From positions 1-64,000 of the forward strand of contig JBCAQO010000015.1 in the NCBI GenBank assembly GCA_039111635.1: a stretch of DNA of 64,000 bases, written 5' to 3'. Both the position numbers and the translations under genes were made by a program. How positions within the stretch are numbered: position 1 is the first letter of the stretch; each line of letters opens with the position of its first letter. The notes beneath the pieces are model-generated. The model did no database searches. It saw nothing but the letters and a program-made list of their open reading frames with translations, and was not told the origin of the DNA. This document shows, one piece after another, positions 42,544 through 53,832 of this stretch. The stretch comes from Heterobasidion occidentale. Its lineage: Eukaryota > Basidiomycota > Agaricomycetes > Russulales > Bondarzewiaceae.

Positions 42544-45500
42544 GGCCTCTTCCATCGGCAGCGGATGTGGAGAGTAGGATTCTTGCAGGAAATCGGTACG
42601 CTCCTCTGGCCAGTAAAGATGCTGACCAAGAGCATGGACATCCAGATGTATTATATCTTTCGGAAATGAAATCACATGGTGCACCATCACTCCGACTCGA
42701 GACAATGCTCATAGGCAAGAATAGAAAAGCTGCTACACAGGCACTGGTGGACAGTGGAGCCACTGGAATCTTCATGCACCCTCGCTTCGTAGAAGCACAT
42801 TGAATCACTACACACAAAACCTCCGCCCCTATCCCAGTCAGTACGGTCCAGAACACCGAGTTCAAGGGAGGACCCATTACAAGATTCACCAACCTCAAAT
42901 TACAGGTTCTAGGTGAAAGAGGGGGGTCGCATACAGGATCAGCAAGATTCTATATCGCGGAAATAGGAAAAGAGGACATCATTCTAGGAACCGACTGGTT
43001 ATTAGAACATAACCCAGAAGTCGACTGGCATGCCTACGGGCTACATTTTACCAGATGCCCGCCCTCCTGCCAAATAAAAGGAGGACCGGTAAAAGCTAAA
43101 AGAGCTACAAGAAAACCAGGACGTCCTAAACCAAGCATACGGCGCATGGAAACAGTACCGCAAACGAGTGACTACTCAATACCAGTGCAAAAGCCGGGAA
43201 AAGCAGTACCAGGCCAGAAAGTGGGAAACACCACAGTACCACATCCGCGGACAATACCTACAAGTCCGGAGTTCACAACTCGAAGGTTGAATGCCGAACG
43301 TCTGAAGGCCCGAACCAGAAATTATAAGGTTCCGACATGGGCTGAAGAAGACGTTCCGGAGGACGGTGACGGACTTCCGGCACTTCCCTCCAAGAATCTT
43401 GAAGAAGATGGAGTCTATCTCGTTAGATGCCTGGACACGGGAACATTACAGGCACTGGAATTATACAATGACTCTGAAGAAGGCGTTGATATACATCACG
43501 CCGAAACCACGGAACTTCCATACGCCAACATACCGGCTCAAGGAAGCAAACCTGCCAAAGCACAGACAGGGAAACAAACAAAGCACACCAACTCACAGAG
43601 ACTTGCAGAAGAAGCCGCTAGAGGGAAACCCGAACTATCCTTTAAAGAAATAGTGCTGAAGGAATACTGGAATTATAGGAAGGTTTTTGAAGGTCGACCA
43701 AAGGGACAGCTACCACTCTCTCAACCTTGGGATCACAAAATAGAAATCAAGGAAGGAATGGATCACTCGCTCAAACCCAAGCTGTATAGTCTCAGCCTGG
43801 GCGAGCAAGTGGAACTCAAGAAATTCATAGACGAAAACCTCCAAAAAGGATTCATCAGGGAATCCAAGTCTCATATGGCATCCCCATTCTTCTTCATCAA
43901 GAAAAAGAATGGGAAACCATGGCCAGTAATGGATTATCGCAAACTCAATGAAATAACAATCAAAAACAAGTACCCGTTGCCGATTATTCAAGAATTACTG
44001 GACCTTCTAGCAGAAGCCGTATACTTTTCACTAATGGATGTCGATACAGGATATAACAACATATGCATGAAAGAAGGAAGCGAGAAAATGGCCGCGTTTG
44101 TCACCAATTTAGGAATGTACGAACCTCTGGTTATGTTCTTTGGATTAACCAACTCGCCAGCAACATTCTAAACAATGATGAACACCCTCTTCAAAGACCT
44201 CATCTACGCTGGAAAAGTGGCAATCTATATGGACGACATCCTGGTGTTTTCTAAAACAATGGACGACCATATCAAGATGGTACGAAAGGTTTTACAGATC
44301 TTACAGGACAATGATCTATACCTGCAACCTTCAAAATGCCACTTCCACAAAAAGAAAATCAACTACCTTGGATATGTTATATCGCATGGACATCTGGAAA
44401 TGGACCCGATCAAAGTGGCCGGCATCATGGACTGGCCAACCCCTGGAAAAGTCAAGGAAGTGCAATCGTTTTTAGGGTTTTGCAACTTTTATCGCAGGTT
44501 TATCAAGGATTACTCAAAAATAGCACGACCGCTATTTGAGTTGACACAGAAGGAACGCACCTGGGATTGGACACCAGCATGCGAAGAAGCGTTCCAAACG
44601 CTAAAACAAATATTTACAGAGTCTCCGGTGCTCGTCATGCCGGACACAAGGAACCCTTTCTGCATTGAATGCGATGCCTCTGACTTTGCCACCGGAGCAG
44701 TTTTATCACAAGTCGCCAAAGATGGAAAATGGCACCCATGTGCTTATATTTCCAAGTCACTCTCATCGACAGAACGCAACTACCCAATCTACGATAAAGA
44801 GTTGCTGGTGGTCGTTCGAGCTTTCAAAGCTTGGCGACACTATTTGGAGGGCGCCGACCACCCAGTGGACGTCTGGACGGACCACAAGAACCTTGAATGG
44901 TTCCATTCAAGCCAGAAATTGAACCGTCGGCAAGCACGATGGTCACTCTACCTCTCGCGTTTCGACTACAAATTGACGCACAAGGCGGGAGTCACCAATA
45001 AATCCGACGGTCTGTCACGGCGTCCAGACCATAAAAAGGGGGTGGAATTTGACAATTCAGGCAAAACACTCTTAGAACCCAAACTTTTCAATGACACAGA
45101 AAAAATCTGAAGACCTTTTGCAGAAATCAATGCCATTAATACAGATAACAGTTGGAACCCCTACCAGATACTTCACATCAGGGCAACTGGATGAGGAGGC
45201 GTTACCATGATAGATGACGACCTCCAAAAACAAATCATTGAAGAAAACAAGAAAGACAAATGGCTACTAGAAACTCTAGCCAAGATCAAAACATTAGGAC
45301 CTCGAAACATGAAGAAAGGTTTCCAAGAATGGAACAAAGAAGAAGGATTGGTCCTTCACAGAGGAAAAATATATGTTCCCCGAAACGAACAATTTTGTCG
45401 AGATATCATCAAGCTGAACCATGATAATCTAGCAGCAGGACATCTAGGACAAAGAGGAACTCTAGTCTTGGCCGGACAAGAATTTACTTGGCCAGGAATC

Positions 45501-47030
45501 TCAAACACAGTTCACCAATATGTGGAAGGATGCGCCATCTGTCAATCCACCAAGAATGACACACATCCTACCATGGTGCCCCTACAACCAACGGAGATTC
45601 CAGATCGACCCTTCGGAACAATAACCATGGATTTTATTACAGATCTACCAGAATCAAATAGATACAACTCACTATACGTAGTAACCGATTGGTTCATCAA
45701 AACCGCAGTAATAACGCCATGTCAGAAATCCATTGACTCTGACGGAACAGCCAAGATCCTACTAGAAAACACCTGGAGACGCTATGGACTGCCAGATAAA
45801 ATCATATCGGACAGAGGAACTCAATTCGCTTCAAAAGTAGCGCAAGCCCTGCTTAAAGAATTAGGAATCAAATCCGCTTTAAGCACAGCCTATCACCCAC
45901 AAACGGACGGCGCTACTGAACGAATGAATCAGGAGCTGGAACAATACCTAAGAGCATTTTGCAGCTCTTCACAGGACAATTGGGCTGGATTAATCCCCTA
46001 CGCAGAATATGCCCACAACACCCATCAGCACTCAACCACACAAAAGTCACCATTTGAACTTCTCCATGGATATCAACCGCGGGCTTACCCGGCCATCATA
46101 GGAAACACGAATCTCCCCACTGCCGACGCTCGCCTCGAAGCTCTGCAATGTGCTAGGAAGGAAGCACAAGCCAACCTTGAAATTGCAGCCGAAGCCATGA
46201 GGATACAGCACAACCGTTTTGGAACGGACCTGCTGCCTTTCAAGAAAGGAGATCAAGTATGGCTCAATGGGAAGAACATCCACACCGATCACCCATCAGA
46301 GAAACTGAGACCCAAACACTTTGGGCCATTTGAAATCACTGACACCATAGGAAATGTCAACTTTAGGTTGAAACTGCCCAACAGCTGGAAGCGCATTCAC
46401 AATGTCTTCCATGCTAGTTGACTCACGCCCTACAAGGAAAACGAGGTCTATGGCCCTAACTACCCTAAACCGGCTCCAGACCTGATCGAAGGGCAAGAAG
46501 AATTCGAAGTCGAAGCCATTGTCGGAGCCCAACGCTTCGGAAGATGGAAGATCCTGCAGTACCTGATCAAATGGAAGGGCTACCCTGAATTGGATAACTC
46601 TTGGGAAGCCGTGGCAAACATCACTAACGCACAAGTAGCCATAAAGGACTTCTACCGCTGGCACCCTCGGGCAGTCAAAGGAATGGAAGCCTCCATTCTG
46701 GCCCTGGTGATCGAATTAGAACTCAACAGAGTAGCCGAAGAAGATCAAATTAAAAAGAAGCTCGAGAAGCATCCGATCGGAAAGAAGCTCCTCGCTACAG
46801 GATTAGCCATTCCCCAGATCATGGAAGAGATCAACAAATGAATGACGCAGCTAAAGAAGCCGCCCCTGGTTCCTTTATCAAAAGTGCCACCACTGACGAT
46901 CAACGATCGAGAAGCGCAGCCAAAGAAGCCCAATATAGACTTGTCTCAATCAAAGCTACAGCAGAAGCGATCGGACAACTCTAATTGGCGGACTCAAGCA
47001 TACCAGGAGCTACAAAAGCAGACCAACTGA
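42543..47030 (+). pseudogene. pol: B2 pol: protease, RT, RNase H, integrase, chromodomain, in-frame stops only
   Basis: The reading frame is continuous over about 4.5 kb, broken only by TGA 42801, TAA 44169, TGA 45108, TGA 45195, TGA 46419 and TGA 46839. Protease is QALVDSGATGIF. RT has IYMDDILVFS at ~44226-44256. RNase H has SDFATGAVLSQ, YDKELLVVVRAF and WTDHKNLEWF. Integrase has HHCC (LNHDNLAAGH...CAIC), TMDFITD, SDRGTQF and TDGATERMNQ. The chromodomain is EEFEVEAIVGAQRFGRWK and YLIKWKGYPELDNSWE (~46495-46600). The TGAs at 42801 and 46419 are shared with B1. Confidence 0.9.
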
Positions 47031-47038
47031 GGATTAGC

Positions 47039-47200
47039 ATGGCCAGGCAAACGACTATGACCCCTTTCGACCCCACTCTATCCACAGTAGCCGTTTATAC
47101 CATTGTTGCGACTCTTGCTCTCACCGCTGTCTCCATCGCCATCGCCCTTGTCCTTGGATCCCTTCACGCCGCTGCCACTATTGGCATCTCTTCCGTATAA
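47039..47200 (+). CDS. B2 small membrane-protein ORF (53 aa)
   Basis: ATG at 47039 is eight bases after the pol stop. It encodes MARQTTMTPFDPTLS, then one strongly hydrophobic helix (VAVYTIVATLALTAVSIAIA) and a short tail, ending in the TAA that is part of the ORF3 TATA box. It matches B1 31070-30906 with almost only synonymous differences and one codon deleted in frame. Unlike gag and pol in this element, it is uninterrupted. I do not recognise the family. Confidence 0.6.
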   Translation: MARQTTMTPFDPTLSTVAVYTIVATLALTAVSIAIALVLGSLHAAATIGISSV

Positions 47201-47203
47201 AAG
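47196..47203 (+). promoter_or_regulatory. TATA box upstream of B2 ORF3
   Basis: TATAAAAG lies 59 nt before the ORF3 ATG at 47255 and is conserved in B1. It predicts a start near 47226 and a short leader, so ORF3 may have its own mRNA. Confidence 0.5.
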
Positions 47204-47254
47204 ACACCCTGCCTCAGACAAGAGACACTCCTCAGCATCCCAGCTACAACTCGA

Positions 47255-48927
47255 ATGTCCCTTGCCCCCGCACACCTCTTCTTAGCCAACTCCCCCCGCT
47301 ATATTCTCAGTAACATCAGAATGACTTCCGCTACCACCTCCCCTCACGCTTCTAACACCTCTTCCCCCAACCCCTTCATCCTCCGCACCATCTCCCCTCC
47401 CACTACCACCCCCACGCTCGTTGACAACATGAACTCGGACTACGACAGCAAAGACAACATCCCTTCGGAAGGCGTCCCCGTCCCCAACCCCCTCACAGAA
47501 TTTGTCATCCCCCGCTTCCCGGCTGATATGCCAAACCCCCACGTCGCCATCCCTCTATTGGCTTTCGCAGTTCACAACAAAAACCCTCGCCTCCGCATTC
47601 GAGCCATACCCAACCCCCTTCACGACCTCCGCCTCTACCAATACCTGGAGATGAGCAACAGTATCTACCACCTCACGCTTGCCGAGGACGAGGCCCCCAT
47701 CATCCTGAACCAGCCGGGCTTGAAGAACCCCCACGCATTCCTTTTTTATTTACAGCAGGCAGTCTGGGCTCAGTGCTATCAAGTATTCTCCGGACCACTC
47801 AACCAGACTCAGGCCATCCTCCTTGCCAACATCACAGTCACCTCCTATCGTATGAAAGGGTTAATCAACCTCCCCGCCATCCGTAACGACATGATCAACT
47901 TCTGACTAGGCGGGATTTTTAGCAGTAGTTCCGTCCTCCTCCAGACACACACTGTACAGGCTTGGCTCAACACGCTGGCTCGGATCCGCTACAAGGAGAA
48001 CACGATCCGTTGGTTCCGTTTCATGGGGCTTAATGGAGCACGTTTGGAGATTGAGGAGTACATCCCTAAAGGACTGTTGCCGACCCACTCCTTCCCCCTT
48101 AACAGTCGCGGGTTTCACCCCATCGCAAGCTACTGGCCAGGTGGAAGTGTCCCAGAAGACAACGTCAGGCCCTAGGTTATGACCAAACCAGACATACAGG
48201 AACAGGGTTTTCACTAGATTGACGTCAAAGAACCCATGGCCGTCGATCCCCCAGCAGTCACGGAGCCCGACCTCCCGGCTGCCGAACCCTTTTGGCCCGC
48301 CAACGAGGAGACCGCTGAATTCATACGGCCCACCAGTCCCCCTTACAACCCCGAACAAGTCATCCGGGATCGCCAAGTACTTCAGCCGTTACCGGTACCA
48401 CCCCCGTCACCCCCTGCTGTGTCCCCATCCCCCCCCTACTCGGCGATGACCTCACCCGCCCTGTCGTTGTCAACGAAGCCTCCCCCCAGTCGCCGGACGT
48501 TCCTGTCGCAACTGAAGAAGGATGGCCCGCAGACGCAATGGACTCCGAAAATGTCTGGCCTACCCTGCCTGCTCTCCCACCTTCTCCACCTGCCGACCCC
48601 GCCACTCGTACCTGCTGGGAATGCGAACACGCCGGCCATCTTGTCGTGGGATGTCCAATCATGGGCATTAGACAGAGAATGGACGTTACGGCGTGAGGCT
48701 TTCTTCAGGACTATGATAGGCATTGCACGCAGTTCCGTCGACTCCGTCTGTAGATGGATCGGACGGCTGAAGAATATGGATACCACAAGCAGGCGTTGGA
48801 CCACCTGATCAACACTGCTAACTGGACCGGGTACCCCGCTCGCAGCATCCCCACCTTCGATGAGGTTCACACGAGGAGACCCCCCCCTACCATCGGTGCG
48901 CCCACCAAACGCCGAAGACTTGTATAG
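47255..48927 (+). pseudogene. B2 ORF3 with CCHC zinc knuckle, stops and one frameshift
   Basis: ATG at 47255 (MSLAPAHLFLANSPRY). Central conserved segments include FLFYLQQAVWAQCYQVFSG and LINLPAIRNDMINF. The latter ends in TGA (47903-47905) where B1 has CGA. Two TAG codons follow near 48174 and 48214. A one-base loss in a C run near 48436 shifts the frame. The zinc knuckle CWECEHAGHLVVGC is at ~48612-48653, and the C-terminus APTKRRRLV ends at 48925-48927, next to the polypurine tract. Confidence 0.65.
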
Positions 48928-48935
48928 AGAGGGGG
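48926..48935 (+). other. B2 polypurine tract
   Basis: AGAGAGGGGG lies three bases before the 3' LTR and overlaps the ORF3 stop codon. Confidence 0.6.
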
Positions 48936-48938
48936 TAG

Positions 48939-49782
48939 TGTTAGGACCGCATCCTAACACGTGCTTTGCACGTGAGTGGATGGGCTGGTCAAGTGCTTCG
49001 GACTTGTTACAGACTTGGACAGGTTCCTATGACTCCTTATGATTTACATGCTCTGCATGAACGGTTACTTACAGTTCCTACTTCTTGATGTGAATAGACT
49101 TTGGTTCCTGGTTCCTAGTTCCTGGTTCCTGATCGATTACAATGTGCCTCGGTATTTCACATGGATGTGGACAGACATTAGTGCCTCAGTACTATAGTTA
49201 GATCGATGACGCATCTTCGCTTACGGATCTCGATCGTTGACTTCGGTACCTGAGAAGCGCACAGACCAGATCACGATCCTGCCCTAGATACTTCTTTGTA
49301 TATTTAGCCAAGATGAGCTTCTAAGAAGCTCAGCTCGTTCACCTGTAATACACTTGATCTCTGCACTGCACCCGGCGTCTGGCTACCTTCTTAGCCTACA
49401 CTTCGTGATCTCTGTCAGATCCGAGAAACTCTTTGCACGGTCTGACGAAGCACTGGACTTGTCTCCCTTCCCTCCCCTCCCTCTACTCATCCGCTTCTAT
49501 ACCGGACTAGCTGCCTTCCGATTTCTCAGTTGGACACCCCCTCGTGTCATCTGTTGGACAGGAGAAGATCATCCGGTTCCTCCTCATCATCGAGAAGACC
49601 TCGAAGATCACCTTCTCAATCTCTTCGAGAACAAAGCCGACAGCGACCCCGAGTTCCTCGAAAGAGCCCAAAGACGATCCATCGTCTTCATCCATTGGAG
49701 TCTACGATTATATGAACCAGTGGAGGTTTAGCCTAGGGACCCCTTCGTGCATCGGTGCACGTGATAGGTCTCCGACCTAACA
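48939..49782 (+). repeat. B2 3' LTR
   Basis: This 844-bp family B LTR most resembles the B1 5' LTR (37907-38746), not the B2 5' LTR. It is followed by GTCAT (49783-49787). Confidence 0.9.
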
Positions 49783-50375
49783 GTCATCATCTTCGATGAG
49801 AGGGGGTCGACGTAAGATGGGAGGGGTTTGTAGTCCGAAAAACATGACAAGGGGTTCAAAGGTGTGTGGTGCTTGTGTGAAAGTGTACTCGTCATCTCTG
49901 TATAGAGACAGATTGGCGCCGTATGACCTGGGCATGGGTCGGAAGGAAGCGCTGTTTGAAGCAGATGAGGAGGCGTGTGACACCTGCACCGTTGTTGGCA
50001 TGTGATAGTCATCAGCCGTGTGGAAAGTATCATCCAAGTACAGTACTACCCTTCTAACCCTATAAGCTGCCTTTCTCCTACTGCTATTTGGGTAATGAGC
50101 GTGCCCTTGTGTATCTGCAGAGACCTTTGTGCATGTTTTACGAAGGCGTGTTCTTCCCGGAGGGTTGTCAAAGCTCGTTCAATGTCACTGCAGGTTGGTC
50201 CAGATACAAATTTGTGGTTAGGAGTCCTTTCAATAAGGTCCATTAGATATGACATGGGAGTTGTTAGGTAAGTTTCGTGGTCTGGAAAGACAATCCCAGG
50301 GATAGATTTATTGAAGAGAGAAGGGAATGATGATGTGGATATGGGAGGAGTCGCAGTTTGTTCAAAGTCGGACAT
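49783..50375 (-). pseudogene. Family D ORF3 (downstream of pol)
   Basis: ATG at 50375 (MSDFEQTATPPISTSSF). The pol frame reads through this ATG, so the two overlap. A helical segment (IERALTTLREEHAFVKHAQR) is followed by a stop at ~50046 and a frameshift into a Ser-rich tail ending at the B2 boundary. A TATA box, TATAAAAT, is at 50469-50462. The segment FEPLVMFFGL near 49840 resembles an RT motif by chance or by fusion. No known domain. Confidence 0.45.
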
Positions 50376-53000
50376 GGTAGAGGGAGGCAAGGTTGGAGAG
50401 GAAGTTGTCAAAGGTACAGGAGGTCCAAATGAATGAGGGGATTGAGAGTATCGAGTTGGAGATTTTATACATTTTTTGATTTGTTTGTTCGATGTTTGCT
50501 AGGGTTGCCCTTAGAGAGATGGTGGATGGATGTTTTGCGTTATAAGCTTCTACCAATTTTTTGGTGTTGGCCAGGTTTGTCTTTGTAATCCACTCGTTTG
50601 ACAAGTTGGAATATCCCTTCCATCATATTAGGTATTGATATCCACGGCCTCGCTTCCTTTTGCCGAAGATTTCTTTGACTTCATATTCTTTTTCTCCTTC
50701 TATGAGGTCAGGAGGTGGTTCTTCGAAGTTAGGCCCCTGGGCGTTCGTTTCCCTATATGGTGTTAGGAGGGAGGTGTGGAACACAAGGTGTATTTTCCAG
50801 GTTAGTGGAAGTTTTAGTCGGAATGTCACGGGTCCTAGCTTTTCTTCGATAAGGAATGGTTTATGTAACTTTGGTACTAGCTTATATTTTGGGTGGGTTG
50901 TAGTAATGTTTTTTCCCAAGAGCTAGACCTTCTGTTCTTTTTCTAATTCAACCTCGTGTTCCGTGGTTTTCCTTTTCATCATTTCTGCTGCAACTTTTAG
51001 ACTAGCTCTGGTTTCTTCTCTTATATGGTTTAACTTTTCCAATTGTCTTTTTATGCTTGGGATTTCAGACCTTGGTTCGATCTGTGGTACAATGGAAGGG
51101 TTAAACCCATATAGAAGTTGGAACAGTGATTGGTGTGTTGCAGAATGTTCGTGTATGTTATGTGCAAATTCTGTTTAAGAGAGGAGTTCTGACCAGTTAT
51201 CTTGTTCATAATTGCAGAAGGCTCTAAGGTACTGTTTGAGTTCTTGGTTCACCCTTTTGGTTTCTCCATTGGTTTCTGGGTGGTATGCTGTGCTCAGTGC
51301 TGTGGTTACTCCCAGTTTCTTCCAAAGTTCTTTGGTGAACCCAGCAGCAAACTGTGGTCCTCTATCCAACACTATTTTCTCAGATAACCCATATCACTTC
51401 CAAACATTCTTCATGTAGAGATTAGCTGTTCCTTCTGCATCTATAGTTTTGGTGCAGGGGATGTATACAACCCCTTTTGTGCTTCTGTCTACTGTTACGT
51501 GGATGGAGTCATATGGTTCAACTTGTGGCAGATCCGTAATAAAGTCCATTGTGACTGTCTGCCAAGGTTCTTTGGGTACTTTGTTTAGCAGTAATGGGAC
51601 TCGTATGGGGTGCATTATGTTCTTGGTGTTTTGACACGTGGCACACCTTGTTACATATTCTTTGACAAATGTGGACATCCCTGGCCACCAGAAGTTATCG
51701 GATACCAGAACATAGGTCTTCCATCTTCCTAGGTGTCCGGTTGCAACCAAGCCGTAGTACATTTTGACTATGTTTCTTTTTAGATCATTGTCAGGTGGTA
51801 CATATATTTTTCCTTGGTGCTAGATGAGTTCGTCTTCATAGTTTCATTTCTGTAATCCTTTGGCTAGTGCTCTTGGTCCCAATGCTTTTATGGTGTCCAT
51901 TGCTTCTGTTACTTCTTTGTCCCTTGCTGTTACTTCCTTTAGCTTGTGTCAAAGCTGTTTATCTATTAGTTCGACTGTGCCTCGCCCTATTGCCCTTTTG
52001 ACAAACAGTTGCGGATTCAGTTATATCTGATTTGTGTTGTCTAATTTTACCCCCCATTTTAGATCTGGATGCTGGGACAGATCATCAGGGTGATGGGTAA
52101 CACCATGTTTGTGGACAAGAGTAAAATCAAAGCGGGAAAGAAAGAGGAACTAATGGGCTTGTCAGTAAGATAATGTTCTGGCGGTTCTGAAGTACAAGAG
52201 ATTTTTGTGATCAGACCATATTTCAAAAGTCCAATGGGTGCCTTCTAAGTATACTCACCAATGGTCTAGGGCGTGGATGACAGCAAGCAGTTTTTTATTG
52301 AAAATGTTGTAATTTTGTTTGGCTGCGTTAAAGGATTTTGAAAAGAAGGCAACTGGGTGCCAACCATCACCTAGTATCTCTTGTGATAAGATGGTACCTG
52401 ATGCAATGTCTGATGCGTTGGTTTTGAGTCAGAAGGGTCATCTGTGATTGGGATAGATAAGGACGGGTGAGGAGATAAAGGCTCGTTTGAGTAACGTGAA
52501 GGCTTGTTGTTGCGCTTCATTCCAGATAAATGGAGTGTCTTTCTTGGTCAAATTGTTTAAGGGGTGGGCAATGGTGGCAAAGTCTTGGATAAACCTTTGG
52601 TAGAAGTTTCCGAAGCCTAAGAATGATTGGACTTCTTTCAGGGTGGTCAGAGTTGGCCAGGCTGAGATGCTGTCAATTTTGACCAGGTCCATGGAGATCC
52701 TGTCCGCGGAGATAATGAATCCTAAGTATTTGACCTTGTCAACTTCAAATTGGCATTTTGTTGGTTTAAGGAATAGATCATTTTTGAGCAGGATTTCCAT
52801 AACTCAAATGGTGACTCGTCAATGTTTTTCTATTGTTTTTGTGAACATGAAGATGTCATCCATGTAGACCATAATGGCTTGGGCAACAATGAGGTCATGA
52901 AAGATTGTGTTCATCATCATTTGGAACATTGCTGGGGAATTGCAAAGTCCGAAGAACATGATGGGACATTCGTAAAGACCGTATTTGGTATAATTATGGC
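50376..53000 (-). pseudogene. pol: Family D pol: RT, RNase H, integrase, chromodomain (decayed, 5' truncated)
   Basis: From the right: RT remnant (CPIMFFGLCNSPAMFQ, YMDDIFMF near 52865-52840, YLGFIISADRIS); a decayed RNase H/tether region (51990-52440) with stops; integrase with finger and catalytic segments (TMDFITDLPQ, DRGPQFAAGF, NGETKRVNQE, where the E is shifted to K); and the chromodomain linker and chromodomain (EYEVKEIFGKRKRGRGYQYLI, WKGYSNLSNEW, ~50690-50590). It diverges from both A and B. The RT start, protease, gag and 5' LTR are missing, and the right end is joined to an RNase H fragment of another element at ~53000. Confidence 0.82.
50462..50469 (-). promoter_or_regulatory. TATA box upstream of family D ORF3
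   Basis: TATAAAAT on the minus strand is 94 nt before the ORF3 ATG. Families A and B have a TATA box in the corresponding place. Confidence 0.4.
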
Positions 53001-53055
53001 AAGAAGTTCATGGTTGTGTACATCATAATTCCACTCTGGTGGTGAAAAAGAGCTG
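53000..53055 (-). pseudogene. RNase H fragment of decayed element A5
   Basis: The minus strand encodes FSPPEWNYDVHNHELLAII, matching the RNase H motif of family A. It is the direct continuation of the A5 RNase H that breaks off at 54945 (ending in VAYLFN). It shows that 53056-54944 is an insertion in A5 and that family D landed in or recombined at this RNase H. Confidence 0.6.
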
Positions 53056-53149
53056 GTGATGCGCTAGCAATGGCCTTGTATGTGAAAATACACAACAAAA
53101 CACACCACTAGACACAAGGTAGGCAGAAGCTGGCTCTGTGGTACAAGGA
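53056..53149. other. Unassigned junction sequence
   Basis: About 94 bp lie between the A5 RNase H fragment and the LTR-B fragment. No feature is recognised. Confidence 0.3.
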
Positions 53150-53832
53150 ATAGTTGTTCCTGGTTCTGGGTTGATCAAAGACGTGGATAGACATTGTATA
53201 TGGATGTGGATGGACATTAGTGATCGGTTACTATACTTAGTTACATTGCAGATTGATAACACATTATTGCTTATGGATCTTGATCATTTACTTTTGTACC
53301 TTAGAAGCACACGGACCAGATCCACATCTGGCCCTAGATACTTCTTTGTATAAATAGGTGAGATGAGCTTCTAAGAAGCTCAGCTCGTTCACCTATAATA
53401 CACTCAATCTCTGCACTGCGCCTAGTGTCTGGCTATCTTCCTAGCCCACACTTTGTGATCTCTGTCAGATCTGAGACTTCTTTACATGGTCTGACAATGC
53501 ACTGGACTTGTCTCCCTTCCCTCCTCTCTCTCTACTCACCCGCTCTTACACCGGCCTTGCTGCCTTCCACATTCTCAGTTGAACACCTCCCCATGTCATC
53601 TGTTGGACAGGAGAAGATCATCCTGTTCTTTCTCATTACCAAGAAGACCTCAAAGATCATTTTCTCAACCTCTTTGAGGACAAAGCAGATAGTAACCCCG
53701 GGTTCCTTCAAAGAGCTCAGAGATGATCAATCGTCTTCATCTATTAGAGTCTATAGCTTTATAACACTGTAACAGTTTAGCCTAGAGATCCCCTCCATGC
53801 ATCGGTGCACGTAATAGGTCTCCGACCTAACA
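53150..53832 (+). repeat. LTR-B fragment, 5' truncated and old
   Basis: It matches family B LTRs from the GTTCCTGGTT...ATCAAAGA block to the terminal CCTAACA (53826-53832). The hairpin GAGCTTCTAAGAAGCTC and AGCTCGTTCA are intact near 53363-53390. No B internal sequence follows, so it is a solo or truncated LTR. Confidence 0.75.

Larger units (their letters stand above)
39392..49782 (+). mobile_element. Element B2: full-length family B chromovirus (10.4 kb)
   Basis: Order: 5' LTR, PBS, ORF0, gag, pol with chromodomain, small membrane ORF, ORF3, polypurine tract, 3' LTR. The frames of ORF0-gag and of pol are continuous apart from in-frame stops. The flanks CAGGA (left) and GTCAT (right) do not match. 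The two LTRs differ (822 vs 844 bp), so the ends come from two insertions. Confidence 0.9.

Noticed and set aside
47255..48927. ORF3 as an envelope (env) gene, which would make these elements errantivirus-like
   Set aside because: No signal peptide, furin-type site or fusion-peptide/transmembrane pair is visible. The CCHC knuckle points to nucleic-acid binding instead.
49777..50037. RT-like motif FEPLVMFFGL next to B2
   Set aside because: It lies in the Ser-rich tail of the family D ORF3, without the RT residues that should follow, so it is probably coincidental.
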